Below, in pieces: positions 9,701-16,902 of a stretch of 64,000 nucleotides of DNA. Position 1 is the first letter of the stretch; each line of letters begins with the position of its first letter. Origin of the DNA: an uncultured Eubacteriales bacterium (lineage in GTDB: Bacteria; Bacillota; Clostridia; Oscillospirales; Oscillospiraceae); assembly GCA_900546415.1 (NCBI GenBank), contig URCY01000002.1:13874-77873 (forward strand), written 5' to 3'. The position numbers and the translations under genes are program-made. A model generated the notes under the pieces. It worked only from the letters and a program-made list of their open reading frames with translations, was not told the origin of the DNA and ran no database searches.

Positions 9701-10512
9701 GCCAAAGCACGGCAGGCTTTGCCTCGGAGGATTTCTTGAATCAGCTCAATGCGGACCGCTGCTTCGTGCTGAAAAACGGAAAATATCCCGAATTTTCGTC
9801 GGTCTACGGCGAGACGGTCTGCGTGCACGCACACACCGAGCTGGTGAACGTCCGGCAGGCTGTCTGCGGCACACCGGGCTACAGCGGCGATCTTGTCTGC
9901 ACGGATTGCGGCGCAGTTTTGCGCACGGGCGAGGCGACCACGGCGACCTGCCCCGGCGCAAGCTTTGCGGATATGCCCTCGGTCGGCAACTGGGCGCACG
10001 CCGGGATCGACTACGCCGTGACGCACGGCCTGTTCAAGGGCGTCAGCCCGACGAGCTTCGAGCCGGACGGCTCGATGACCCGCGCCATGCTGGTCACGGT
10101 GCTCTGGCGCGTCGAGGGGCAGCCGGATCCGTCCGAGCAGAGCCGATTCTCCGATGTGGAGCGCGGGAGCTGGTATGACAAGGCCGTGCTCTGGGCAGCG
10201 GAATGCAAGGTGGTCAACGGCGTCTCTGCCACACGCTTTGAGCCGGATTCCAACGTGACGCGTGAGCAGATCGCGGTGATCCTCTATCGCTACGCGCGCT
10301 ACAAGGGCTTGGATACGCGCGAGCGCGGAGATCTTTCTGCCTTCCCGGATGTGGCCGCCGTCAGCAGCTATGCGACAACGGCGTTCTCCTGGGCAAACGG
10401 CGCGAGGCTCATCAACGGCACGTCGAACGGCTCGGTCGCCCTGCTCGACCCGCAGGGCGACGCGACGCGCGCGCAGGTAGCGGCCATTCTGATGCGCTTT
10501 TTGAATCGTTAA
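6781..10512 (+). CDS. GLUG-repeat surface protein with three C-terminal SLH domains
   Basis: This 1243-residue exported protein starts at GTG, overlapping the previous stop (GTGA). After the signal peptide (residues 1-26) there are two GLUG-type modules. Each is introduced by a lead-in such as FYISTPAQLAGLAALVNG or FTLTTARQLAGLAKLV and followed by GGIVG.../NCYN repeats (about 100-400 and 645-985). Between them is an InlB-B-like segment. A Cys/His knuckle (HAHTEL...CGTPGYSGDLVCTDC) precedes three SLH domains (about 1062-1243; FEPDGSMTRAMLVTVLWR, FEPDSNVTREQIAVILYR and DPQGDATRAQVAAILMRF). SLH domains bind pyruvylated secondary cell-wall polymer, so the protein should sit in the wall or S-layer. 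As the last gene of the ExbB operon it is the candidate energised or receptor component (inference). Confidence 0.85.
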   Translation: MKRFWSILILLALLAQAGCLGASASGQVTGKLERRAGYELASVRYVFADGSYGFAEVRETADGYAYSFADPGTAYTLVPEYFSTTVWDGAVDLSWYDAEQTEFYISTPAQLAGLAALVNGRVDADTSDYRIRGDRSQLVSTRVDDFLLIGAGGGNLYGTVYVGDQDHDFSDKTVYLTADLDMGGECNWTPIGGKYPMDAANSDYVIEAFFNGTLDGQGHRITNLHCDRYAAKGYAYSQAVGLVGYLGELYQDEAAPKAAPAVRNLSVSGDVYGRRMVGGIVGRTGKIPTGVYLENCANHATVRNTDSKGIGGIVGTGWSAGAIVNCYNTGVISTSYACPAGGIVGSNGGLDVFNCYNVGTIDSSGNARGRGIGGHDSGSYTVSDCYYLDGCDDDPASNGWYVGTAQSIRVFVERRSSAAMQTQDLVDALNRNGEAYVGTAGGYPRLAWEAGAQRPDASVRVEKPEGGAISADRTGSVPAGTVLKLSNAPETGWTLRSYTLSGKELSGRYATVTGESVLSGRFEALQAGALYIEQHPACELTVTKTGTALQNGALVPVENAPVQDGDALYEGDVLTVKAKLNADAAPDDLNYVYSGSFRYFFAYQDGSGEKATDTGSFTVGSQITAAPLSLRVEPYTTHKVWTQLAETDWYSDGRTEFTLTTARQLAGLAKLVREGNRFTGKTVKLGADISLVNDDKTFNRSVRWWDGIGTNQNPFSGTFDGDGHQITQMTAVSSGSGAALFVAAKSATIRNVSVYGTVEANGSAAGIVASASDTVVERCDNHAEIRSTNVNAGGIAAVLDAGSSLLSCTNRGTVNGTDGVGGVAGVVQDANSSLTDCLNYAAVGADGASIGAGGVVGRIGGALLRCANYGPVSGACWYMGGVAGVAKTQNASRLTDCYSVGDVSNTHSYSAAGTGGLLGHGDFCTLETCFSYAAVAAQSGTADGAIGKYMRRSTNSCKNVWILGDASAIPGVSGQSTAGFASEDFLNQLNADRCFVLKNGKYPEFSSVYGETVCVHAHTELVNVRQAVCGTPGYSGDLVCTDCGAVLRTGEATTATCPGASFADMPSVGNWAHAGIDYAVTHGLFKGVSPTSFEPDGSMTRAMLVTVLWRVEGQPDPSEQSRFSDVERGSWYDKAVLWAAECKVVNGVSATRFEPDSNVTREQIAVILYRYARYKGLDTRERGDLSAFPDVAAVSSYATTAFSWANGARLINGTSNGSVALLDPQGDATRAQVAAILMRFLNR

Positions 10513-10518
10513 ACAGAA

Positions 10519-10550
10519 AAACGCCTCTCCGATCTTGGAGAGGCGTTTTT
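10519..10550. terminator. Bidirectional intrinsic terminator
   Basis: An 11-bp perfect stem (AACGCCTCTCC / GGAGAGGCGTT) with a 6-base loop is flanked by A-tract and T-tract. It ends both the SLH operon and the convergent ABC transporter operon. Confidence 0.9.
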
Positions 10551-10552
10551 CA

Positions 10553-11326
10553 TTAATCCAACGGGATCAGAACCGTATGGCCGTCGATGCGCCGCACCTC
10601 GGCGCGGATGCCGTAGAGCCGCGCAAGCAGCTCCGGCGTGAGCGTGTCGGCGGTCGCGCCGTCGGCGATCACGCGGCCGTTCTGAAGCGCCAGAACCTGT
10701 GTGGCATAGTGCAGCGCGTGCTCCGGGTTATGCGTCGAGAGCAGGATCGTATAGCCGCCGTCGGCCAGCGCCCGCACCTGCTGCATCACGCGGCGCTGGT
10801 TGCCGTAGTCGAGATTTGCAGTCGGCTCGTCCATGATCAGAACGCGCGCGTCCTGCACCAGTGCCCGCGCGATCAGCGCGAGCTGGCGCTCGCCGCCGGA
10901 GAGCTGCGCGATGCCGCGCTGCGCTAAGTCTGAAATACCAAGCAGCTCCAGCGCGCGGGCGCAGCGTTCGCGTTCCGTTCGGGAGGGCGCCTGCAGCGCC
11001 GAGAGCGCACCCGTCGTGCCCATGAGCACCGCATCCTCAACGGTATAGTTGAACACCGGCGTGCTCGACTGCGGAATATAAGCGGCCAGATTGGCCAGCC
11101 TGCGCCGGTCGATCGCCGCCGTGTCCTCGCCGCAGAGGCGTATCGTCCCCGCAGACGGCTTCAGCAAGCGCAGAATGCAGCGAAAAAGGGTGCTTTTGCC
11201 CGCGCCGTTCGGGCCAAGCACGGCCACGAGCGCACCCTGCCGGACGGAGAAGCTGACGTCATGCAGCGTCGGAACGACGCCATAGGAGAACGAGACGTTT
11301 TCCAGCTCAATCTGCATGTCTGCCAC
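10553..11326 (-). CDS. FecE/BtuD-type ABC transporter ATPase
   Basis: This 257-residue cytoplasmic ATPase powers iron-chelate, heme or corrinoid import. Walker A (GPNGAGKST), the ABC signature (LSGGERQLALIARAL) and Walker B (VLIMDEPTANLD) are intact, and the H-loop (LLSTHNPEHAL) follows. It is the second gene of a leftward operon and overlaps the permease gene by 20 bases. No binding protein gene accompanies the pair. The FecB-like lipoprotein at 3140, on the opposite strand beyond the shared terminator, is the natural partner (inference). Confidence 0.9.
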   Translation of the reverse strand: MADMQIELENVSFSYGVVPTLHDVSFSVRQGALVAVLGPNGAGKSTLFRCILRLLKPSAGTIRLCGEDTAAIDRRRLANLAAYIPQSSTPVFNYTVEDAVLMGTTGALSALQAPSRTERERCARALELLGISDLAQRGIAQLSGGERQLALIARALVQDARVLIMDEPTANLDYGNQRRVMQQVRALADGGYTILLSTHNPEHALHYATQVLALQNGRVIADGATADTLTPELLARLYGIRAEVRRIDGHTVLIPLD

Positions 11327-12317
11327 CTCCGCTCAGGATCAGATAGAGGAACAGCGGCGCGCCGATGAAGGCGGTGAGGATGCCGAGCGGGATCTCGTTG
11401 GTCGTGACGAGGCGCGCGGCGTCATCCACGACCAGCAAAAACGCCGCGCCGAGCATGGCCGACGCCGGAATGAGGCGGCGGTAATCGTAGCCGAACAGCA
11501 TCCGGCAGATATGCGGAATAATCAGGCCGACCCATCCGATCATGCCCGAGACGGAGACGCTGGCGGCCGTGAGCAGCGTCGCGCAGATCACGACGATCAG
11601 GCGCAGCAGCGTGGTGTTCACACCCATGGCGCGCGCCTCGTCCTCTCCGACCGTGAGCAGGTTCAGCCGCCAGCGCAGAAGCAGCAGCGGCAGCATCCCG
11701 ACCGCGAAGGGGATCGACAAAAACAGCAGGTCGCGCTGCTTGATCGACGTGAGGCTGCCGAGCAGCCAATAGGTGATCGCCGGGAGCTTTTGATCGGTGT
11801 CGGCGACGAGCTTGATGAAGGACGTCCCGGCGGAAAACAGCGAGGAGATCATCATGCCGGCCAGAATCATGGCCGTTGTCGGGTTTGTGCGGCTGACGCG
11901 GCTGATGAGATAGGCCACGAAGACCGCCGCCAGACCGAAGCAGAACGAGGAGGCCGAGATGCCGAAATAGCTTGCGCCGAGCAGGATGGCAAGCGCCGCG
12001 CCGAAGCCCGCGCCGGTCGAGGCGCCGAGGATGTCGGGCGAGACGAGCGGATTGCGGAACATGCCCTGATAGCAGATGCCCGCGACGGAGAGTGCCGCGC
12101 CGACCAGCATCGCCGCGCCGACGCGCGGCAGACGGATCTCAAAAAAGACCTGCTGCGCGCCCTTCGGCACGTCGCCGCGCCCGGCAATGAGGTGCGCCAG
12201 CTCGATAAGGCTCAGATGAAAGCGGCCGGAAACGATTGAGAACAGCACTGCGGCAAGCAGCACTGCGCCGAGGCAGAAAAATCGCGCGGTATAGGATTTT
12301 TGTTTCTTGAGCTGCAT
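11307..12317 (-). CDS. FecCD-family ABC transporter permease
   Basis: This 336-residue polytopic permease of the FecCD/BtuC family has about ten predicted helices. Family hallmarks include RLPRVGAAMLVGAALSVAG near the N-terminus, GASTGAGFGAALAILLG, and GWVGLIIPHICRMLFG followed by PASAMLGAAFLLVVDD near the C-terminus. It imports iron-siderophore, heme or cobalamin-like ligands together with the following ATPase. The ATG at 12317 is preceded by AGGAG. It is the first gene behind a strong promoter. Confidence 0.9.
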   Translation of the reverse strand: MQLKKQKSYTARFFCLGAVLLAAVLFSIVSGRFHLSLIELAHLIAGRGDVPKGAQQVFFEIRLPRVGAAMLVGAALSVAGICYQGMFRNPLVSPDILGASTGAGFGAALAILLGASYFGISASSFCFGLAAVFVAYLISRVSRTNPTTAMILAGMMISSLFSAGTSFIKLVADTDQKLPAITYWLLGSLTSIKQRDLLFLSIPFAVGMLPLLLLRWRLNLLTVGEDEARAMGVNTTLLRLIVVICATLLTAASVSVSGMIGWVGLIIPHICRMLFGYDYRRLIPASAMLGAAFLLVVDDAARLVTTNEIPLGILTAFIGAPLFLYLILSGGGRHAD

Positions 12318-12369
12318 GACGACTCCTGCCCTTCAAGCGTAATTCTTATATGAGATAACGCCAAGCACT

Positions 12370-12398
12370 ATTCTAGCAAAATTCGACCGTTCTGTCAA
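12370..12398 (-). promoter_or_regulatory. Sigma-A promoter for the permease/ATPase operon
   Basis: Read leftward, TTGACA and TAGAAT are separated by 17 bases, about 50 bases from the permease start. It lies back to back with the promoter of the divergent LCP gene. I see no clear Fur-type palindrome between them. Confidence 0.75.
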
Positions 12399-12418
12399 TG
12401 CGCCGGACGGGAAACGCC

Positions 12419-12446
12419 TTGCATTTTTCCGTTTGCGTGCTATAAT
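12419..12446 (+). promoter_or_regulatory. Sigma-A promoter for the LCP gene
   Basis: TTGCAT and a perfect TATAAT are separated by 16 bases. Transcription would start near 12453, which argues against the in-frame ATG at 12457 as the start codon. Confidence 0.75.
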
Positions 12447-12474
12447 GTAAGAAAAAATGGGTGGTGGTGAGCCT

Positions 12475-13728
12475 ATGAACCAGAACTATAGACCGCAGGA
12501 TGGGTGGCAATCCTTCTCCGACCCGCAGCAGCCGGAGGTCGATCCCTATGAGCGCGGCTTTGCCGACAAGCTCTATGAGGATGGCTATGAGCCGGACTAT
12601 ACGGCGGACGGTGCGCAGCAGGAGGCTTGGCAGGAGCAGCCCCGTCAGGCTGAACCGGGGCGTCGGGAACAGCCGCGCCGCCGCGCGTATGACTACGGCT
12701 ATTATCCTGAGAATGACCCACGCGACCCGCAGCAGGGCCGCAGACCCGCCGCGCCGCCCCGCGAGAGGCGGGAGCAGCCGCGTCAGTCCGAGACCGTGCC
12801 GAAAACCGGCGGAAAAAAACGCCGCAGCCCGGTGAAGCGGTTTTTCAAGAGCCTTCTGGCCGTGCTTTTGGTTTTGGTGCTTGCGCTCACGGCCTTTCTT
12901 TTCCTTTTTCCGAAGCAGCCGAAGGACGCCGCCTGCGACTGGGCGCGCAAGAAGGACAACACGACCATTTTGCTCGTCGGCACGGACAAGGCCGCCGACA
13001 ACACCGACACCATTATGCTGCTCAATATCGACCGCGCGTCCCGCGCGATCCACCTGATGAGCATTCCGCGCGACACGCGGGTCGATTCGAGCTACTGGCC
13101 GCATAAGATCAACGGCGCTTACAGCGCCAACGGCGGCGGAGAGGACGGCATTGAGGCGCTGATGGGCTATGTGACCGACTGCGTCGGCTTCCGCCCGGAC
13201 GGCTATGTGATGATCGACCTGTCCTGCTTCATCGATCTGGTCGATCTGTTCGGCGGCGTGGAATTCAACGTCCCGCAGGATATGTTTTACGACGATCCGG
13301 CGCAGGATCTGCACATCGCGCTGAACGCCGGAGAGCAGACGCTTGACGGCGAACAGGCGATGGGACTGGTGCGCTATCGCTATGGCTACACAATGGCCGA
13401 CCTCGACCGCGTGAACGTCCAGCGCGCATTCATTCAGGCGGCGATCGAGCAGTGGGCGAAGCCGAAAAACGTCCTGCGGCTGCTGCGCGCGCTGTCCGTC
13501 GTGGAAAAGCATTGCACGACGGATCTTTCCGCGCGAAATCTGCTCTGGCTGGCCGAGAGCATGGCGCTCTGCGGCACGTCGAACATGCAGATGGAGACGG
13601 TTCCGTATTATCTGGACGATATTTATGTGAACATCGCGGTGAACGACGATTATATCTGGATGCTCAACGACCGCTATTGCCCCTATGACCGGTGGATCAG
13701 CTATGACGACCTGCACATCGTCAGCTGA
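12475..13728 (+). CDS. LytR-CpsA-Psr (LCP) family wall-polymer transferase
   Basis: LCP enzymes move anionic glycopolymers from lipid carriers to peptidoglycan on the outer face of the membrane. The 417-residue protein has a long cytoplasmic Pro/Gln/Arg-rich N-terminus (about 110 residues), one transmembrane helix (about 112-134), and the LCP domain. Diagnostic features are LLVGTDKAADNTDTIMLL, SIPRDTRVDSSY, KINGAYSANGGG and QAMGLVRYRYG-x-DLDRVNVQR; the conserved Arg and Asp residues are present. The start at 12475 is chosen because GGTGGTGAG sits at the right distance and the promoter leaves no leader for the ATG at 12457. The long tail is unusual and could bind cytosolic partners. Confidence 0.88.
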   Translation: MNQNYRPQDGWQSFSDPQQPEVDPYERGFADKLYEDGYEPDYTADGAQQEAWQEQPRQAEPGRREQPRRRAYDYGYYPENDPRDPQQGRRPAAPPRERREQPRQSETVPKTGGKKRRSPVKRFFKSLLAVLLVLVLALTAFLFLFPKQPKDAACDWARKKDNTTILLVGTDKAADNTDTIMLLNIDRASRAIHLMSIPRDTRVDSSYWPHKINGAYSANGGGEDGIEALMGYVTDCVGFRPDGYVMIDLSCFIDLVDLFGGVEFNVPQDMFYDDPAQDLHIALNAGEQTLDGEQAMGLVRYRYGYTMADLDRVNVQRAFIQAAIEQWAKPKNVLRLLRALSVVEKHCTTDLSARNLLWLAESMALCGTSNMQMETVPYYLDDIYVNIAVNDDYIWMLNDRYCPYDRWISYDDLHIVS

Positions 13729-14629
13729 GTGCGCGGTCGGGCGCTTTGCGCCGAGCCCGTCCGGCCGGATGCACCTCGGGAACGTCTTCACGGCGCTGCT
13801 CGCGTGGCTCTCTGTGCGGAGCAAGGGCGGCCGTCTGCTGCTGCGCATCGAGGATCTTGACCCCGCGCGCTCCAAGCCGGAGTTCATCGACGCCATTTAT
13901 GACGACCTGAGGTGGCTCGGCCTGACATGGGACGCCGAATCGCCGCGCCAGAGCACACGCGATGCAGCCTACGCCGAGGCCTTCTCGCGCCTGCCGACCT
14001 ATCCGTGCTACTGCACGCGCAGCGAGCTGCTCGACGCCTCCGCTCCGCACGGCTCGGACGGCCAACGCGTCTACGCCGGAACCTGCCGCGATCTGACGCC
14101 CGCCGAGCGCGCTGTCAGGACGCGCAGACCCGCGTGGCGCGTGCGTGTCCCGGATGAGACGGTCGGCTTTGACGACGGCGTGTTCGGCCATGTGGAGCAG
14201 TCTCTGCCGCGCGACTGCGGCGATTTTATCCTGCGGCGCTCCGACGGCGTCTATGCCTATCAGCTCGCCGTGGTCTGCGACGACGGCGCGTCCGGCGTGA
14301 CCGAGGTGGTGCGCGGCTGCGACCTGCTCAGCTCAACGCCGCGCCAGATCTGGCTGCTGCGGGAGCTGGGCTATACCGCGCCGCAGTATTGCCATGTGCC
14401 GCTGCTGGTCGCCCCGGACGGCCGGCGGCTGAGCAAGCGCGAGCGCGATCTGGACATGGCGCATCTGCGCGAATGCCTCACGCCCGAGCGTCTCATCGGC
14501 ATTCTGGCGCACGCGGCGGGGCTGGTCGAGGCGCCGCGCCCGATCTCCGCGCAGGAGCTCATCCCGCTGTTCGCCTGGGAGCGCATCGGCCGCACGCCGA
14601 TTCCGATTCCGGGGCAATTGGCGGTATGA
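13703..14629 (+). CDS. gluQ: Glutamyl-Q tRNA(Asp) synthetase
   Basis: GluQRS attaches glutamate to the queuosine base at the anticodon wobble position of tRNA(Asp). About 308 residues match the catalytic core of glutamyl-tRNA synthetase without an anticodon-binding domain. GRFAPSPSGRMHLGN is the HIGH region, RLSKRERD replaces KMSKS, and the zinc-site cysteines are present (CYCTR, then YAGTC). It overlaps the LCP gene by 26 bases. An alternative ATG at 13685 is possible; I prefer 13703 because GGTGG lies just upstream. queA and tgt, which make queuosine, are at 27125-29309, so the whole modification route is in this window. Confidence 0.87.
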   Translation: MTTCTSSAECAVGRFAPSPSGRMHLGNVFTALLAWLSVRSKGGRLLLRIEDLDPARSKPEFIDAIYDDLRWLGLTWDAESPRQSTRDAAYAEAFSRLPTYPCYCTRSELLDASAPHGSDGQRVYAGTCRDLTPAERAVRTRRPAWRVRVPDETVGFDDGVFGHVEQSLPRDCGDFILRRSDGVYAYQLAVVCDDGASGVTEVVRGCDLLSSTPRQIWLLRELGYTAPQYCHVPLLVAPDGRRLSKRERDLDMAHLRECLTPERLIGILAHAAGLVEAPRPISAQELIPLFAWERIGRTPIPIPGQLAV

Positions 14630-14646
14630 ACCGCGCGTAATACGGA

Positions 14647-14683
14647 AATACTTCCCATAAATGCTTTATGGGAGGTATTTTTT
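14647..14683 (+). terminator. Terminator hairpin that contains the next gene's ribosome-binding site
   Basis: A 15-bp stem (AATACTTCCCATAAA / TTTATGGGAGGTATT, one G-T pair) with a 3-base loop runs directly into a T-tract and the ATG at 14684. The right arm includes GGGAGG, the only Shine-Dalgarno sequence for the CBS-domain gene. Folding would therefore both stop transcription and hide the ribosome site. Confidence 0.7.
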
Positions 14684-15112
14684 ATGCAGGTCAAGGATTA
14701 CATGACGAAGGATCTCGTCCGCATCGCGCCTGAGGAGAGCGCGGCCGTCGCCGCGCGTCTGCTGGCGCGGCATAACGTCGGCGTTCTGCCGGTCTGCTCG
14801 AAGGAGGGACGTCTGCGCGGCGTCGTGACCGATCGGGATATCGTGCTGCGCTGCGTTGCAGCCAACGAGGACGCCTCGCAGGTCAAGGTGGCCGAGATCA
14901 TGACGCGCCGCGTCATCAGCGTGGACAGCTCCGTCTCGCTCGAGACGGCGGCCGGCCTGATGGCGCGGGAGCAGGTGCGCCGTCTGCCGGTCGCGGACGG
15001 CGGCAAGCTCGTCGGCATGGTGACGCTGACGGATATTGCAAAAGCGCCGCACGGCAGCGGTGAGGCTGCGGCGGCGCTTTGTGAGATCGCTTCAAATATT
15101 TCGCCGAGATAA
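14684..15112 (+). CDS. CBS-domain pair protein
   Basis: This 142-residue cytoplasmic protein consists of two CBS domains (about 7-60 and 70-125) and little else. Repeated core patterns are VAARLLARHNVGVLPVCS...GVVTDRDIVLR and TAAGLMAREQVRRLPVADGGKLVGMVTLTDIA. CBS pairs bind adenine nucleotides and usually regulate an attached or interacting enzyme; no partner is evident here. Its start lies immediately after a terminator-like stem that sequesters the ribosome site. Confidence 0.88.
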   Translation: MQVKDYMTKDLVRIAPEESAAVAARLLARHNVGVLPVCSKEGRLRGVVTDRDIVLRCVAANEDASQVKVAEIMTRRVISVDSSVSLETAAGLMAREQVRRLPVADGGKLVGMVTLTDIAKAPHGSGEAAAALCEIASNISPR

Positions 15113-15115
15113 CGG

Positions 15116-16324
15116 TCAGGGCAGGGAAATGCAGGACATCGGATTGATCGTCTCGCCGTTTTTGAACACGGTGAAGTGCAGGTGCGGACCGGTGGAGTTG
15201 CCGGTTGAGCCGACATAGCCGATCACGTCGCCCTGCGAAACGATCTGCCCCTCGTAGACGTTGAGGGCGGACTGGTGAGCATAAAGGGTGGAGAAGCCGT
15301 CGCCGTGGTTGATGACGACATGGTTGCCGTAGCCGTTGCCCCAGCCGATGCAGGCTGTCGTGACCACGCCGGACTTGCTGGCGAAGATCGGCGTGCCCGT
15401 TACGGCGGCGAGATCGACGCCGTTGTGCAGGCGCGTCACGCCGGAGATCGGGTGCACGCGGTAGCCGTAAGGCGAGGTCATGCACTGATAGCCGTTGAGA
15501 GACACCGGGAAAAGGAACCCGGCCTCCGTTACGACCGGAACGTAGTTATTCTGCTGCTGTTGGCGGTTCAGCTCCTCCTCACGCGCGGCGATCTCCTTTT
15601 CGAGCGCGTCCATGTCGTCCTGAATGCGCTCCTGCTCCTCGACCAGATCCTGTCGGCTGGCGATCAGCTCGGAAATGGCCTGATCGGATTCGGCGCGCTT
15701 ATGCTCCAGCGCCTCCTGCGCGGCAGCCTGCTCGACCTTCTTTTCCTCGAGCATGGCCTTCTGCTCCGTGAGGGATTCCTTCGCCAGAAGCACCTGCTCG
15801 GCGTTTTCCCGGATCTGTCCGAGCATCCGCTGGTCACTGGCGGCGATCTCCTCGACCATGGTCTTGCGCATCAGCATATCCTCAAAGCTGGCGGAGTGAA
15901 ACAGCACCTGCCAATAGCTGATGTTGCCGCGCTCTTGTAAGGAGCGCATACGCAGACGGAACTTCTGCATCAGCGTGTTTTGCTTTTCGGTCAGCTCGTC
16001 CAGCTCGGCCTGCTTTTCGGCGACGAGAAGATTATACTGGTGAATCTGCGCCTCCAGATTTTCAACCTCCTGCCGTGCAAGCTCGAGATCGTTGTCGATC
16101 CGCATTTTCTCTTCGGCAAACGAGAGCGTCTGCGCGTCGTTTTCGTCGATCTGATTCTCAATTTCCTTCTGCTGCTGCTCAATGCGGTCGGCCTCCTCCT
16201 TCAGGCGGTCGATCTCATCCTGAATGTCGGACGAATTCTCGGCGGAAACGGCCGGAAGCATGGCGCACAGGGCGGCAAGCACGAGCAAAAAGGCGACCAT
16301 TCGGCGAATTTTTGCAAAATACAT
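15116..16324 (-). CDS. Murein hydrolase activator/endopeptidase, coiled coil plus M23 domain
   Basis: This is a 402-residue secreted protein: signal peptide (about 1-28), a long coiled coil rich in Glu, Gln and Leu (about 30-260), and a C-terminal M23 (LytM) domain. The zinc ligands are present in HNGVDLAA and HLHF, so it may be a true endopeptidase rather than a degenerate EnvC-type activator. The domain layout matches EnvC/PcsB-like proteins, which act at the septum with FtsEX. The start at 16324 is chosen because AGGAGG precedes it; an in-frame ATG 30 bases upstream lies inside the repeat. Its 5' leader holds a MITE-like repeat between promoter and ribosome site. Confidence 0.9.
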   Translation of the reverse strand: MYFAKIRRMVAFLLVLAALCAMLPAVSAENSSDIQDEIDRLKEEADRIEQQQKEIENQIDENDAQTLSFAEEKMRIDNDLELARQEVENLEAQIHQYNLLVAEKQAELDELTEKQNTLMQKFRLRMRSLQERGNISYWQVLFHSASFEDMLMRKTMVEEIAASDQRMLGQIRENAEQVLLAKESLTEQKAMLEEKKVEQAAAQEALEHKRAESDQAISELIASRQDLVEEQERIQDDMDALEKEIAAREEELNRQQQQNNYVPVVTEAGFLFPVSLNGYQCMTSPYGYRVHPISGVTRLHNGVDLAAVTGTPIFASKSGVVTTACIGWGNGYGNHVVINHGDGFSTLYAHQSALNVYEGQIVSQGDVIGYVGSTGNSTGPHLHFTVFKNGETINPMSCISLP

Positions 16325-16337
16325 GGAAAACCTCCTA

Positions 16338-16437
16338 TGGAACCTCTGAATCAATCGGCAGCGGCGCTCAGCGGGTTTTTCCCCAACTGATCCTTGAAAT
16401 ACACAAAGGATTCCTGCGATTTCATCAGAGTTTCCCT
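16338..16437. repeat. MITE-like dispersed repeat, copy A1
   Basis: About 100 bases bounded by inverted ends: GGAACCTCTGAATCAATCGG on the left, TCAGAGTTTCCCT on the right. The interior (GCGGCGCTCAGCGGG...CCCCAACTGAT) is shared with copies at 29318, 45416 and, inverted, 56229. It lies in the untranslated leader of the M23 gene. Confidence 0.75.
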
Positions 16438-16462
16438 ATCTTTTGATAGACAGATACCTTGT

Positions 16463-16491
16463 ATTTTAGCACAAACGGTCGAAAATTGCAA
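16463..16491 (-). promoter_or_regulatory. Sigma-A promoter for the M23 gene
   Basis: Read leftward, TTGCAA and TAAAAT are separated by 17 bases. The start site would be near 16456, upstream of repeat A1, so the repeat is transcribed. Confidence 0.65.
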
Positions 16492-16545
16492 GCTCAAGAG
16501 GCGCGGAATCCCAGTACACGCAAAAAATTCATGGATGGTTCAAAA

Positions 16546-16902
16546 TCATTGCAGCAGCGCGTCGTATTCCGGCTCAGAGCAGAACGTGACCGTCAGGCGG
16601 TTCGGCAGACAGACGATCGGCGCTCCGGAGCTCGCCGCACCGTGCCGCACGCAGTCCTGCGTCGGGCAGGAGGCGGCTGTCACGGATGCCTTGCCGCCGC
16701 GCACGGTCACGACGTTCCAGCCGTATTCGGATTCGATGCGATACTCACCGTCCACGGATAGGGGAACGGTCCTGACCGGTTTGCCGTCGGAGCAGATCTC
16801 GATCGAATCCGCCTCGGGGGCATATTGCGCCAAGGCCAGCGCCGCAATGCCGCACAGCAGCGCCAGCGCAAGAAACAGCAGAATCCAATGCTTCGTTTTC
16901 AT
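16546..16902 (-). CDS. NusG domain II-containing exported protein
   Basis: This 118-residue protein has an N-terminal membrane helix (about 6-26) and a small beta domain of the NusG_II family. The family signature is visible: TAASCPTQDCVRHG...IVCLPNRLTV, with three conserved cysteines. In Clostridia such proteins are often encoded with ApbE or Rnf genes and face outward; the function is not established. It follows apbE with a 4-base ATGA overlap, so the two are translationally coupled. Confidence 0.85.
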   Translation of the reverse strand: MKTKHWILLFLALALLCGIAALALAQYAPEADSIEICSDGKPVRTVPLSVDGEYRIESEYGWNVVTVRGGKASVTAASCPTQDCVRHGAASSGAPIVCLPNRLTVTFCSEPEYDALLQ

